Of a DNA stretch of 64,000 nt, positions 17,640 through 29,300 are shown piece after piece. Made by a program: the position numbers and the translations under genes. Under the pieces are notes generated by a model that was given only the letters and a program-made list of their open reading frames with translations, was not told the DNA's origin and did not search any database. The stretch is from Amia ocellicauda (Eukaryota; Chordata; Actinopteri; Amiiformes; Amiidae), in contig NC_089858.1 of the NCBI RefSeq assembly GCF_036373705.1, forward strand, positions 17,047,749 to 17,111,748, written 5' to 3'. Every line of letters starts with the position of its first letter. The stretch's first letter is position 1.

Positions 17640-20600
17640 TCACATATTTGTGCCCCTCACTATAACTTTGGCAAAGCCTTTGACATCTTTCAGCCGGTCC
17701 GTATCGAAGTCCACCAGCAGCTTTCGGGGGCCTGGCTTGAAGGGTTTGAAGGAGAACTTGATGGACACCTCCTCTCCTGGGCGGATCTCCCCCCTGAAAG
17801 AGAGAGCCGTGTCACTGGCAAGGACCAGCAGGCCCAAACCTGGGGTCTGTGATTATGAGTTGCAGAGACTCGACACACTATATTCTCTTCCATTCATACA
17901 CATGTACACGCAACTTCACACAGTCTAATACTTGCACACATCACGTACGCTCCAATACACACACAAATCACACTCTCTCTCTCTTACAGTGCTGGTATTT
18001 CCTGTGCCTGTGTGAGTCCTGCCCCCTCCACAGTGAACACGCCCCCCTTCAAAGTGATGGGTAGCGGGTTGACAAAGGTGATCTTGGCCACCAGCTTCTG
18101 AGACACTACAGCCTCTCCAAACAACTGCAGGGAAAACCGTAGAAACCAAAGTCAGTCAGCAGAGTGAGGAAACGCATCAGGAACGCATTATTGTGTCAGA
18201 GCAGCTGAGAGGGGAATTCTGGGTGATTCAGAGGGATCGGTGGAGTCGGGAAGGGTGACAGGGGTCAGCACCTGCACAGTGAGCTGCGGGACGCTGAGCG
18301 GGATGTTGGTCTCATGCAGGACAATGTCGTGGCCGTCGTTGGGCTCCAGGAGTGCTGTGACCCGGATCAAGTGGTGCTCGGATAGCCGATTCCCATAATG
18401 CTCATACTGTAGCCGCAGCACCTCCCTGTGGGCTGGGGCACAATGACATGCTGGGGTTACTGTCAGGTATAATTTTCTACAATATATAGCTTTCATTCGG
18501 GAACTTCAACGCAATAATTATAAATAATAACGATAAAATATTGATACCAAAGATTTTCAGGCTTATGCAGAGACACCTGTGGCTGTGAGGACCCCACAGG
18601 ATGCAGGACCCTCTCTGCTGAAGGGTGTGTGATTGTGATACACTGTGACATGCTGTGCCAGGAGTGATGTTACCGATGTTGGCGGGCAGGGTCAGGCTGA
18701 CACTCTTCCTGTGGCACTCGCCCAGGTGGATGCCATTATAGGTGACAGCCAGCGCGGAGATGGTGAGGTGTGCGTGGGCGTCCTGTCCGCTCGGGTTGGT
18801 CACCTCCACCAGCACATCGAAGTCAGTGCCGTGCACCGCCTGGGCATGCCGGATCCCCAGCTCCAGCTTCCTGTCTGAGGTGTCTGGCAGAGACAGCTTC
18901 CTGCCCGCCTTCTTGTACACTAGCCTCTCCATTGCCGAGCCTGGGGGGGGTGTGTGTAAAGGTTAGCTGAAAGAATACCTGATCCATAGACTCCCTCTGA
19001 TACACGACAACAGGAACAGAGGGGAGTCTTGACAGTTTCGGGGGACCTAAACACATTAATAAGAATTGTGACGTGTGGCTTTGTGTCCAGAACAGACTGA
19101 GAGGAATCTCAAACCTCAATGCCATTAATTCATCAATCCCCACCTCACTCAGATTACAGCGGCAGAGTTTGTGCAGAAAGAGAAATGCACGAGACATGGG
19201 GGCTGTGGCCCTGAAGAGGAGGAAGGCAGTTGACAGCAGCCTGACGGGGTTTGTCTGGGGGTCCGAGTGCATACCCTCAGGGTATTTGTAGTGCTGGGTG
19301 AGATCCTCCCTCTGCTCCCCAGACACGCTCTTGGTGCTGATGTTCCTGCCCACTGTGTGGCGCTGCAGAGACACCTGGGAGCGCCGCCCGTCCGCGTGCA
19401 GGACCCAGCACACCAGGTCAGCGTTGACCTCTGAGAACACGAATGGGACGTCATACTTCACCTCCACGTCGCCCTCCTTGATCGCCCGAACTGGGCACGG
19501 CCCGCAGCAGTACACTCCTGGAGGGAGGGAGGGAGAGAGAGGAAGATTGTCACAAAATAAAGAGCAAGAGGCCTGTGAGTCAGAGAGTTTAGTAACATTT
19601 TATTTGAATTTATTTGTAATGACACTTTATCCCTTTGTGTTGCACGGCTCTGAATGTGCAGGATCTGTCAGCGCTTTGGCAACCCTTGAATAAACGGTTT
19701 GTGCCAATGAGGCTCATTTCAAATTTCTAATCAAATTTGAAGGAGGGTGGGAGATAGGCAAAGAGACAGGCCAGGGGGGTGGGGGTGAGAGAGAGAGAAA
19801 GAGAGAGAGATGGAGCAAAGGGAAATATGAGAAGGGGGGGTTATGGAGATCTTTACCATTGCTCCTCTCCTGGGGGGTGGGGTCCAGCACCTGCCAGCCG
19901 TCGTACCCCGGGGGCAGGTCTGGCCTCGCCATCCAGGACTCGACCCAGCAGTGGTAATTCCTGCAGAGGGAGACGGAGACACAGTCAGTCAGTGAAATAG
20001 TTGAAATAACAGTGAGTGTTTGGGGGAAGGGAGCTCACCAGATCATATCCTTCTTGCCGCCCGGCAGGCTGTCCAGCTGCTCACTGTAGTAGAGGTCCAC
20101 AGTCAGGTTGCCGTCTGTGTCGTGAGCGGAGGAGTAGTTGGTGACACAGCGAGTGGGGATACCCAGACAGCGCAGGACTGCAGGAGAGAGGTGGGGGGCA
20201 GGGGGTGAGAAAGGGCAGAGAGAGGGAGGGAGAGGAACGCTATGGGTCAGCACAGGCTGTCAGGGCACAAGTCTGGTATTCAGCTGACAGGCATGACCCA
20301 GATGGACATATCTCATCTCACTGGTGTTGTCACACACATCCAGACCCCCAACTCCATATCTCACAGCAGCTCTCCCCCTCACCGGTGCAGGCGACCCCTG
20401 AGAAGACCCAGCACTGCCCGTAGCGCACCCTCTGGGCCCCGCCGCGGCTCCACTGCCGGAGGATAGGCACGCTGCCCGACCAGCGCGTGGGTGCCACGCC
20501 ATCAGAGTAATCCCCGTCCCAGCGGCCTGACACCACGCCAAGGTCATCATTGGCATTGACCTGCACACGGTGACACACACACCATTCAAGGGTTTTTTCC

Positions 20601-23600
20601 TGCAGGAGGCTCAGACACTGCTGGGCTACGGCAGGGAATTTTCTTCAAAAGCATCATCACCTTTCTCATCAGTCACCCTCTCTTAGACTCAGACCCTGAA
20701 GTAGCTTGCTTGGGTGTTTGGTTCCAAGACAACTTTGATTAGTTGCCAGCAGAGGACGCATATTATTATTATTATTATTGTTATTACTATTATTATTATT
20801 TTCTAGCAGATTCCTATTACTGTACTACACTACAATGTCACAGCTCAAAAGAGGGACCTGCACTGAAAGGGCAAACCCAGACTTGCCATGGCAGTCAGGA
20901 TCCTGCTGACGTACACCGGGTCGCTCCTGCGGAAAGCGTCAGTTTGCGGGTTCCTCTGAGCCGCGGGGGACTTGTCCAGGATTTGGAAGCAAATATCCAC
21001 CACATCCCTCTCGAACTGACCAGACAACAACAATGACAAAGGCAGCAACAGGGTTAATGACAACAAGTGCAGGAGTCTCTGAGGCGAAGCCCTTCTTCAC
21101 AGTCCCCCCACCCCAGTTCCACACCATATCCTTCACACTCTGTCCTGGAGTCTCCTTTAGGTTCATTTGATTTATAATTCTGGGTTTTAAATGTTTGTCA
21201 TGTACAGCGCTAAGGAAAGCTAGAGGCAAAAAACAACATGGTCTCTGAGAACATTACATTTACAAGAAACACAGGAGTGCTGGATACTTCTGGGGGACAG
21301 TCTTGGCTCCCGCCTCCTTCTGTTCTTAGAGGACAGGAGCCGTGTCCTGGCCTACGTTGCCCTCCCCCTCCCCTGCAGTCTGCTGCACACAATGGCCCGT
21401 GTGTTCTGCTGACAGTCTCACAGTTCCCGCACGGAAATGCCTCAAGAGATTTAACAGGCAGCCCTACACAGCCAGTCCTCTGCCAGTAGGTCGTCAGAAT
21501 TGACACATTGGCCGTGCCAGGCTGGCTGGAGAGAGGCCACGGGGATCTGCAGTTTGACACAACCTCACCCAGGGCTGCAGACTTTCTTTTCACTGTGCAT
21601 TTGGTCTTATCCCTCTCAGTGCACATCCCATGGTGAAACAGAACAAAAACGACACAGCTTTTGCAGCAAATAAAGTGTTAATTCGAAACATAAGCTTTGT
21701 TTATTTTCCCACAGGGTCACTGGCCGGGATTTCCTAAGCCTGGTGGTATGACAGCCTCTGTGCAAACATGATGTATAACTGCTACTGTCTACTCAACCTG
21801 ATCTATTTTTGGCACGTTTCTGGGACTTCTTTAGCACGTGTTATCTAGACCCAGCATGGAGGCGGTTCAGCTCAGGAACATATCAAATTAAGTTTGTTTT
21901 TGTTATTTTGTCATAGCCTGGTGGGTTTTCTCTGGATACAGAGGGGATGTGAACATGCCTGCCGGGGCGGTGCAGGGGAACGGAGGAGGAGAGGGAGGAG
22001 CGCACCTGTCCGAAGTCCCAGGGCATTGCAGAGATCTGGTCCCAGGAGCCCTGGTACAGCAGCCCGCTCTCGTTCAGGATGTACTCCTGGAGCTGCTCCT
22101 CTTCTGGTAGATACACCAAGTCATCTGGACGAACACGGACACACAGAGACATACAATGAAACTACAGACACAGAGGGACACAGAAAAGGTAGAGGAGGGA
22201 GGCGAGAGGAGGGAGACGAGACAGATAAGAGAGGAGAGTGAGAAGGATGAGAGCAGAGGCTCCAGGTTAGAGAAGAGAGCTCCCTGCTACCTTTGCACCA
22301 GGGGTTGAAGAGCAGGTGGAATTGTCCAAGGGGCATGCTCTGCAGGATGAGGTCGTCCGAGTCGAGTATCACAGCGGTCAGATGGTACAGTCCCACCGGA
22401 GCGTCGGGGGGGCTGTGCACGGTCAGCAGCAGCTCGTCCTGCCCAGACTCGCTTCTGAACCACCAGCCACTCCCCGACCCCCACGAGTCAGACACCTTGA
22501 TCACAGTGTTCCCATCCTTCCCTGCAGGCACAGAACACATGGTTGAGGGCACAGGGGTAGGGTGATGTACGAGGGAGTGTGAGCGAGAGTGCGGGCTGCT
22601 CACCGAGGTGCAGGACGAGGGTGAGCCGGGGCGGGGGGTTCACCCTGAGGCTCAGGGTAAAGGGCTGCCCTCGACGCAGCAGCAGCCGCTCCGTGTCCAC
22701 CTCCGCCGTGTGGTGGCTGTGGTTATTGGACCAGCACTGCAGGTCCACTTGTTGCAGTACATCTGCAAGGCCACAACAACACAACACCACGGGGATTAAT
22801 AAGAGCCGCCCAGGCCTTCACCTTCTGTTTCCATTTCAGTTATTTTACCTTCGTATCCCCACAGGGCTGGAGACGACACAGGAAGAGGGCAGTCAATTTG
22901 TTTGGCTCATCAACCAACTGGATTGGATTATTTTTAACTAATTCTGAGATTCCATATCAGTTGAGCTCTTCTCTCAGGAGTCCTGCTCAGAGCCACCTGC
23001 TCTGTTGTTCAGCCCGTCTTTTAAAAAGTCAAGTTTGCTGCAGTGCATTGTGGTATATCCACTCAGAGTAACTGCCAGGCTGGGATGCCAAGTTATGTTC
23101 TCACTAGGGTACTACTCACATGCTTTAAATAGCTTGAAACCAAAAGTCAAACTGTGATAAAGAGGTACAGTAGCCAGTCACAGCGGCAGTAAAGGCTCTG
23201 ATACTGGGCTCTTCAGCTGCTGCATTGCCTGTATTGTGTAAAACCATGCATAAACTAGTTCCAGTATTTGCTTATCAGACATCTCATGGAAACCCTGAAT
23301 CCCACAGACATCCTCCCATTTCCCTGTCAGAGTTTTAACATGATAAAACAAATATACAAACATACATGAACCAGAAGTCAGGTTGAAAATGTCCATTTCC
23401 TCACAGAACTAAACTAGAATTGAAGATGTCAAGAATGCCGTAGGGGCCCTCATTCTTAGGGGCACACTATACACAGTTGCATTACTATTGGTCTACAGGA
23501 AGCAATACTACAGGTCCACTGGCCCCAGAGCAGAGCATGTCACTCTCTCTTTTACTCAGATCTTGTTAATCTCCTGGTGTAAGGACCCAGTCTGCACTTA

Positions 23601-23784
23601 TGCCACAGAACGTCTTTTAACAGTTTGGTGCCATGCACACTATGTGGATCAGCTTCTCCCTGGTCCACAACATTTCACAAATTGCATTTTTTTTTCTTAC
23701 AATTACCATTAAAGGAAAAACTAAATTAAAAACTCTAGAGATTTGATTCACTGCGAACGCTCCCTTACCCGTGTTCTCCGTCAT
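17640..23784 (-). CDS. Transglutaminase, TGM2-like (13 coding exons)
   Basis: Ca2+-dependent protein-glutamine gamma-glutamyltransferase, which cross-links Gln to Lys side chains. Coding exons, 5' to 3': 23769-23784, 22604-22762, 22291-22521, 22006-22124, 20887-21015, 20383-20560, 20039-20177, 19857-19960, 19275-19517, 18674-18940, 18272-18432, 17988-18124, 17640-17793 (stop TGA 17640-17642). They total 2037 nt, 678 aa; human TGM2 is 687. All three catalytic residues are present: Cys268 in YGQCWVF, His327 in NYHCWVESW, Asp350 in VLDPTPQ, spaced almost as in TGM2 (277, 335, 358). Domains run in order: N-terminal sandwich, catalytic core, then two beta-barrels ending RGTNM. The intron after exon 5 has a GC donor (GCAAGT). 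An in-frame ATG at 23865 would add 27 residues. The vertebrate paralogue (TGM2, TGM5 or a fish-specific gene) cannot be settled by eye, so no symbol is given. Introns show no further genes. Confidence 0.93.
20761..20805 (+). repeat. (ATT)n microsatellite in a transglutaminase intron
   Basis: About 45 bp of TAT/ATT units with two interruptions. Confidence 0.85.
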
Positions 23785-23865
23785 GTCCGTGGCTCGGCGT
23801 GTTCGTGTGGCACACAGCCCCAGCTCTCTCAGCTCTGAGCCCTGCAGCTCAGTGTCCGCATCCAA
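23785..23865 (-). other. Possible N-terminal extension of the transglutaminase
   Basis: An upstream ATG at 23863-23865 is in frame and open to the annotated start. It would add 27 residues beginning MDADTELQGSELREL. It lies only about 27 nt past the start site predicted from the TATA box, with a weak context (T at -3), whereas the ATG at 23782-23784 has G at -3. Either or both may be used. Confidence 0.4.
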
Positions 23866-23918
23866 CAGCGTCTGTGCGAGCTTGCAGGTCTCTGTCCCGC
23901 CTGCCTGCTGGGGCCCTG

Positions 23919-23926
23919 TATTTATG
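23919..23926 (-). promoter_or_regulatory. TATA-type box of the transglutaminase
   Basis: The minus strand reads CATAAATA in a GC-rich setting, about 55 bp upstream of the first in-frame ATG and 135 bp upstream of the second. It predicts transcription starting near 23890. A TATA promoter fits a regulated, tissue-restricted gene. Confidence 0.5.
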
Positions 23927-23929
23927 CTG

Positions 23930-26308
23930 CCGAGGAATGCCAGTCTCGGGGAGGGCCGTCTTCAGACCCCTCTGCGAACACTGACATCATTTACTGAGTA
24001 GGGAGAGCCCCGCCAGCTCAGAGTGACCAAGCCACACATCTCCCCCTGAGCTGCCAAGTCAATATTGACCATGCTTGGGTCCTAAAAGTAAGGATCCTAT
24101 TGTTTGCTATAATGTAGCAGGCAAGTTCATCTCAGGTAAGTTCTGGGAATCCCACTCTCCAGTCCTGGGGTCTACAGTGGAATCTTTGTCCCTCTAGATA
24201 TGGGGGCTGGGAGCGGACCCATCCTTACCTTTTTCAAGCAGCTGTGTGGTTACTGTTAAAGACAGCTGCATGTTTACAATTTTTATTTTGTTGTCCTGAA
24301 GGGAATTTTAAGCACCCAGTTTCACATCCGCCTGAGAGAATGATGCCAACCAGGAGGCGATGCCATAGAGTGTTTTCATTAACTCATCAAGTTCTTGCTT
24401 TGGATTTATCATACCAGCCCAAGATACAAGTCTGTGATATTCTCTCTCTCTCTCTCTCATGATTCAACTGGACAAATTAAGACAAACATAAAATTACGTA
24501 AAACTGGATATAAAATAAAACACACCGAAAATAAAAAGTAAAATAAGAAAATGCTTTATTATTATTTCACACAGGACAGCAGGATCCTCCCGGTTCTCCC
24601 ACACACTTCAGACACCATGAACCCTTAGTGAGCCCTTATGGCAGACCTTGACACAGGCTGGCATTGCATCACTGACCTTACAGACCAGACGGGCAGTACT
24701 GCGCCTAGGGCAACCTTAACAGCCATCCATTTTCGAAACCGCTTATCCTGGTAAGGGTCGTGGGGAAGCCAGATCCGATCCCGGCAGGCATAGGGCGCAA
24801 AGAAGGAATACACCCAGTCACAACCTCAACATTTAAAAGATGAATCATAATAATAATAAAAAAACAATTGAGTGGTGTGAGACTGTGCTTTTAAAGCTAA
24901 AACTCTTAAGGAAAGAGTGCAGTACAATACAAAAATTAAAAAAAGACATAAAGACATAACGCTTTTGGGGAACATCAGGAAACACTCATCCAAAATGTAT
25001 ATCCCAGGCATTTCACACACACAGTTTCCACATACACACCACGGACCTGAACTCCTGTGGCTCAGGGCAGCAGACACTCAATAAATACACAAGGCAAGTG
25101 CTATCTCAACCCCTTCCCAACAGTGCGAGTAAGAACAGGCCACGGACAGACAATGTTGTGTGTCTGCTGTAAATCCACACATAACAGACCCTGGTGTGGA
25201 TTATCATGAAAACCATGAGAATAGAGCTCTGAAAACTCTCGCCTATACACGCTCCCAGAGTTTATGCCCTTCCTCTCTTCTCTCTCTGTCCATCCTACCC
25301 AAAGTGGAGTGTTATCATTTTGGCTACACCAGGCAGCAGGGTTCCCAGTCTGCATTTGCACTCGCTGTTTTTAGCAGTCAGACCCCTCAGATGTGCACAT
25401 ACACACACACACTCACAATCACACGGACACACTTTCACAATCATTTTCACAATCATGGCTTGTCATCTGTACTTCATACACAATTTTATAAGGTCACCAC
25501 GACGATACCTCACCAAAGTCTGGCCCAACTATAGCAGGAGGCCGACCCACACCTGCACAGAAAGGGTGAGTTCAGGGGGTGCGGTGTGCCCAATGACACT
25601 TTGGCCTCCAGACCAGGAACAGCAATAGTTTGATACTGTCAGCTCCAAACACCCCCCACCTTCAGCTACAGGCATCCCATAGAACTGGCCTTTGCATACC
25701 TGTACCCAGAACCAACCGTCAAGAAAAGACTACACCCTGAGTGAATCGTGTGCTGAACATCTGGAAGGAGGAAACCAGAGACGACTGGGCATCGGGCTGG
25801 ACTGTGTCAACAAGCCACGTCAAAAGTGAAGGGACCTAAAAGGTCTTTCTGTCATGAATCAGTAATTCAGGAACTCTATATTAAAATACCTAAAGTACCA
25901 GAAGTTCTTGAAAGTTTAAATAAATACTTAAATACATAAATCTAGGTAGCTTCCCTGTCCTCACTACTGTGGAATGCAGAACACACTGGGAAGAGTCGGC
26001 TGTGATGTCATAGTGAGGAATGGACGGAATGGTGAGAGTCTGGACATTCCAGTAGAACTCTGTGGTCTGCACAATAAGAGCCTCAGTTACTGCTAGTGAG
26101 TGGGCTGGGGGGTGTGGGGGGTGAGTTTCCTCCCTCAGTCAGGACAGCAGACGGGATACTCTAAAAGCTTCCTCCAATCGCCATGGAGCAGATATTTTCA
26201 CAGTGCTAAAGTCATCTGGAAAAAACAGTATACAATACAACAATAACAAAAATATGGATCTGAGAGCTCAGTACATGTGTGCGTGTTACATGTTGAGTGT
26301 TGCGGTCC
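23930..26308. other. Intergenic region between the transglutaminase promoter and the TMPPE stop
   Basis: No gene seen. One interspersed-repeat fragment lies at about 24723-24815 (listed separately). The rest includes the TMPPE 3' UTR on the minus strand. Frames here are short and lack splice or codon support. Confidence 0.5.
24723..24815. repeat. Fragment of a common fish interspersed repeat
   Basis: It begins CATCCATTTTCGAAACCGC, followed by TTATCCTGGTAAGGGTCGTG and a GGGCGCAAAGAAGGAATACA stretch. I recognise this motif string from many fish genomes, where it is part of an abundant repeat whose class I cannot state. It is truncated at both ends. Confidence 0.5.
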
Positions 26309-29300
26309 TCAGGGTGTCTTCAGGATGATCTCTGTGATCTGCGCTGTGCTGCCGATCCGCATGGGGATGCCGTAGTACACGGTGCCAGGTGTTACATAGA
26401 CGAAGCTGCGGTTGCCCACGCGGTACAGCCCTGAGAAAAACGGGTTCACCAGGTACGCCATGATGCTCAGGGGGAAGATCTGGCCAGCGTGGGTGTGACC
26501 TGGGGGGAGACAGGGAGTCAGAGCACAGAGAACGATGTTATTACTATTTTAATTGTTGTTTAATTTCTTTCTTTATTACTTTTTCAGCTAAAACCAAAGT
26601 GGAAGAATGAAAGAGGCGTCAAGGCTGAGCTATACAGTGATTTGACAGTGACCAGGGAGCATTCACAGAAACTCGCACCCCCAGTCACCCAAGCCCTCCC
26701 GTTGACTGCCCTTTCTCTTTCCATGCCTCTGCCTGTCTTCCTAACTCCACTCAGATGTCTTCTCATGTCACATCTGTACACCACACAGAGCACTCCCCCT
26801 GTAAGAGAGGGGAGTCCTGAGGAAAGTAAGTGAAGTAGCCTGATGATGCCAGAGTGGGAAATAATAGTTCTCAGCGTACAAAACATCCCAGGCAGACACC
26901 TGGTCCCATGTTCAGTATAAACATAAAGCATCATCCTGCAGATCTAACAGGGGTGTGCTCTGACAAGATGCAATCTTGTTAATAAAATGGTCAAGTTATT
27001 TGCCTCACTTTGATCACCGATGTGGGCAAGTTCTGAAAGTGGCGAAACAAGACGGACAGCTCAGAACAGCATGGAGAGTCACTGAAACACGTCCAACACC
27101 TACAGTTAACAGACAGTAAGTGCTCTTTTCATTCAGTACATGTGCAGTACAGCGTGTTATTAAAAATAAGATAAAATACGAATTGGGCCCGGAAGTGAAC
27201 CTGGGGCGTTATGCAGCTAGGAGTGTTTGCGTTCATCACCGGAGTGAGGAATGCAGAGGCCCACAGGTTACTGGAAGCCCCTCGTCCCTTCCTGTTGACG
27301 CCGCAGGCACGACGTGCTGTTCTATTGCTTTACACCTAGATGACACTCCATCTCCCTGTATAATGACATCACTGTCTGGCCAGTCAGCTGCCAATCACCG
27401 AACATCCCGCACCCTCTCTCCCCCGCAGTCACAGGCACAATCCTGCCACCCCTTCTAAAATCACAGGCACTACCCCAGTGCTGCCACCCTAAAGGGCCTG
27501 TCATGTTGTAGACGTGTGGATCTCACAGTAGTCCAGTACAAGCTGCTCACAGCGAGCGTGTGTGTGTGTGCGCGTTTCTTAGTACCTGACAGGACCAGGC
27601 TGATCTCGGGCCGCTCCTGCAGGGCTCTCTTGGCGGCCAGCGGCTGGTGAGCCAGGAGGATGATGGCTCTGTCAGGGTCACAGCCGGACAGCGCCCGTGT
27701 CAGGTCCATACCGTGACCGGGGTACCTGGGGGGGAGACACAGCTCAGACTGTGGTTGGATACAGTCATTCCCATCATACAGCACTTCCCAGTAGGGCTGG
27801 GCAGTACACTGTAAAAAAAATATATACCGGTATTCATTTACTGACCAGTTTGGACTTTTACTATACCTTCATATCGGTATTTTAAAGTTTTCTATGCTAA
27901 ATTGAATAATTTACTAATTAGTGACATGACTTCCTTTCTTCACAAACCCTGCAGAAATCGATGTAATTGGATGACTTAATTTGTTATTTTTATATTTTTA
28001 GTTTTTATAAAAAAAATTGAATTGCCAATCATTTAAGTAACAACTACAAATATTTTTTAAAATAATTGGTGTAATAATTAAAGCACTGAAAATGCTAAAG
28101 TGTCATAAGAACATAAGAACATAAGAAAGTTTACAAACGAGAGGAGGCCATTCGACCCATCGTGCTCGTTTGGTGTCCATTAATAACTAAGTGATCCAAG
28201 GATCCTATCCAGTCTATTTTTAAATGTTCCCAAACTTTCAGCTTCTACCACATCGCTGGGTAGTTTATTCCAGATTGTGACGACTCTCTGTGTAAAGAAG
28301 TGTCTCCTGTTTTCTGTTTTGAATGCCTTGAAGCCCAATTTCCATTTGTGTCCCTGGGTGCGTGTGTCCCTGCTGATCTGGAAAAGCTCCTCTGGTTTGA
28401 TGTGGTCGACGCCTTTCATGATTTTGAAGACTTGAATCAAGTCCCCACATAGTCTCCTCTGTTCTCCTCTGTCGATCTAGAATTCTATATCTATGGTTTT
28501 GGCAATGCTGTTCACAGCTTCATTGTATAAAGAAAGTTGACATTCACCTCCGCTAACAAGGGGGAAGCAGTAGTTTTCATTCAGCTTAAACACGTCCCTC
28601 TTGATTTCTGCATAATCTTTTGTCTCACAGCCACAGCTCACCTCCCGCAGCAGCTTCTCAGAGCTGTGCTGACTGCGTGATTCTGCACAGATTTCTGTGG
28701 CTGGGTCTTAGTGGCGTCACGCAGAAACACTCCAAGAATATGCACTCAGCCAAATATCGCAAAATAAATTCCATGTGTATTGTGTGTTGACATAAACAAA
28801 CAAACGTGATAAATGCACAATGAATGAAGACAAGATGGAGCAGAGGAGTGTGTGTGAAACTTCACAGCAAGTGACCCCAGTGAATCTGTCCCGAAGAAAG
28901 GTGCGTCGTTGATAGTGTGGACATGATTTGCCACAGAACAGGGAAACGTAATTCAATGTCAGTTGTGTCCGTTTATTTTTGCTTTACAAACAGTATAAAA
29001 TGGCCATTAAAAAATACAGTCATACCGTCAAAAATGTGAAAAATACCGTGATACTGTATTTTGGAACATATCACCCAGCCCTACTTCCCAGACAGACTGC
29101 CCATCTTGCCCATCACTGACTACTCACTTAAACAGGCGGGCCTCCAGGTCGTCCACGCCCGCCAGGCAGAACCACTCCTTGCTCTGCTCGGATGCCGAGA
29201 TCCGGGCATTGGCATTGTGCAGGGGCATCACGTTCAGCGTTCTGAGGTACCCCAACCAGCTGTCCACGTCTGCGGTGTAGTAATCGTGGTTACCTGACAA

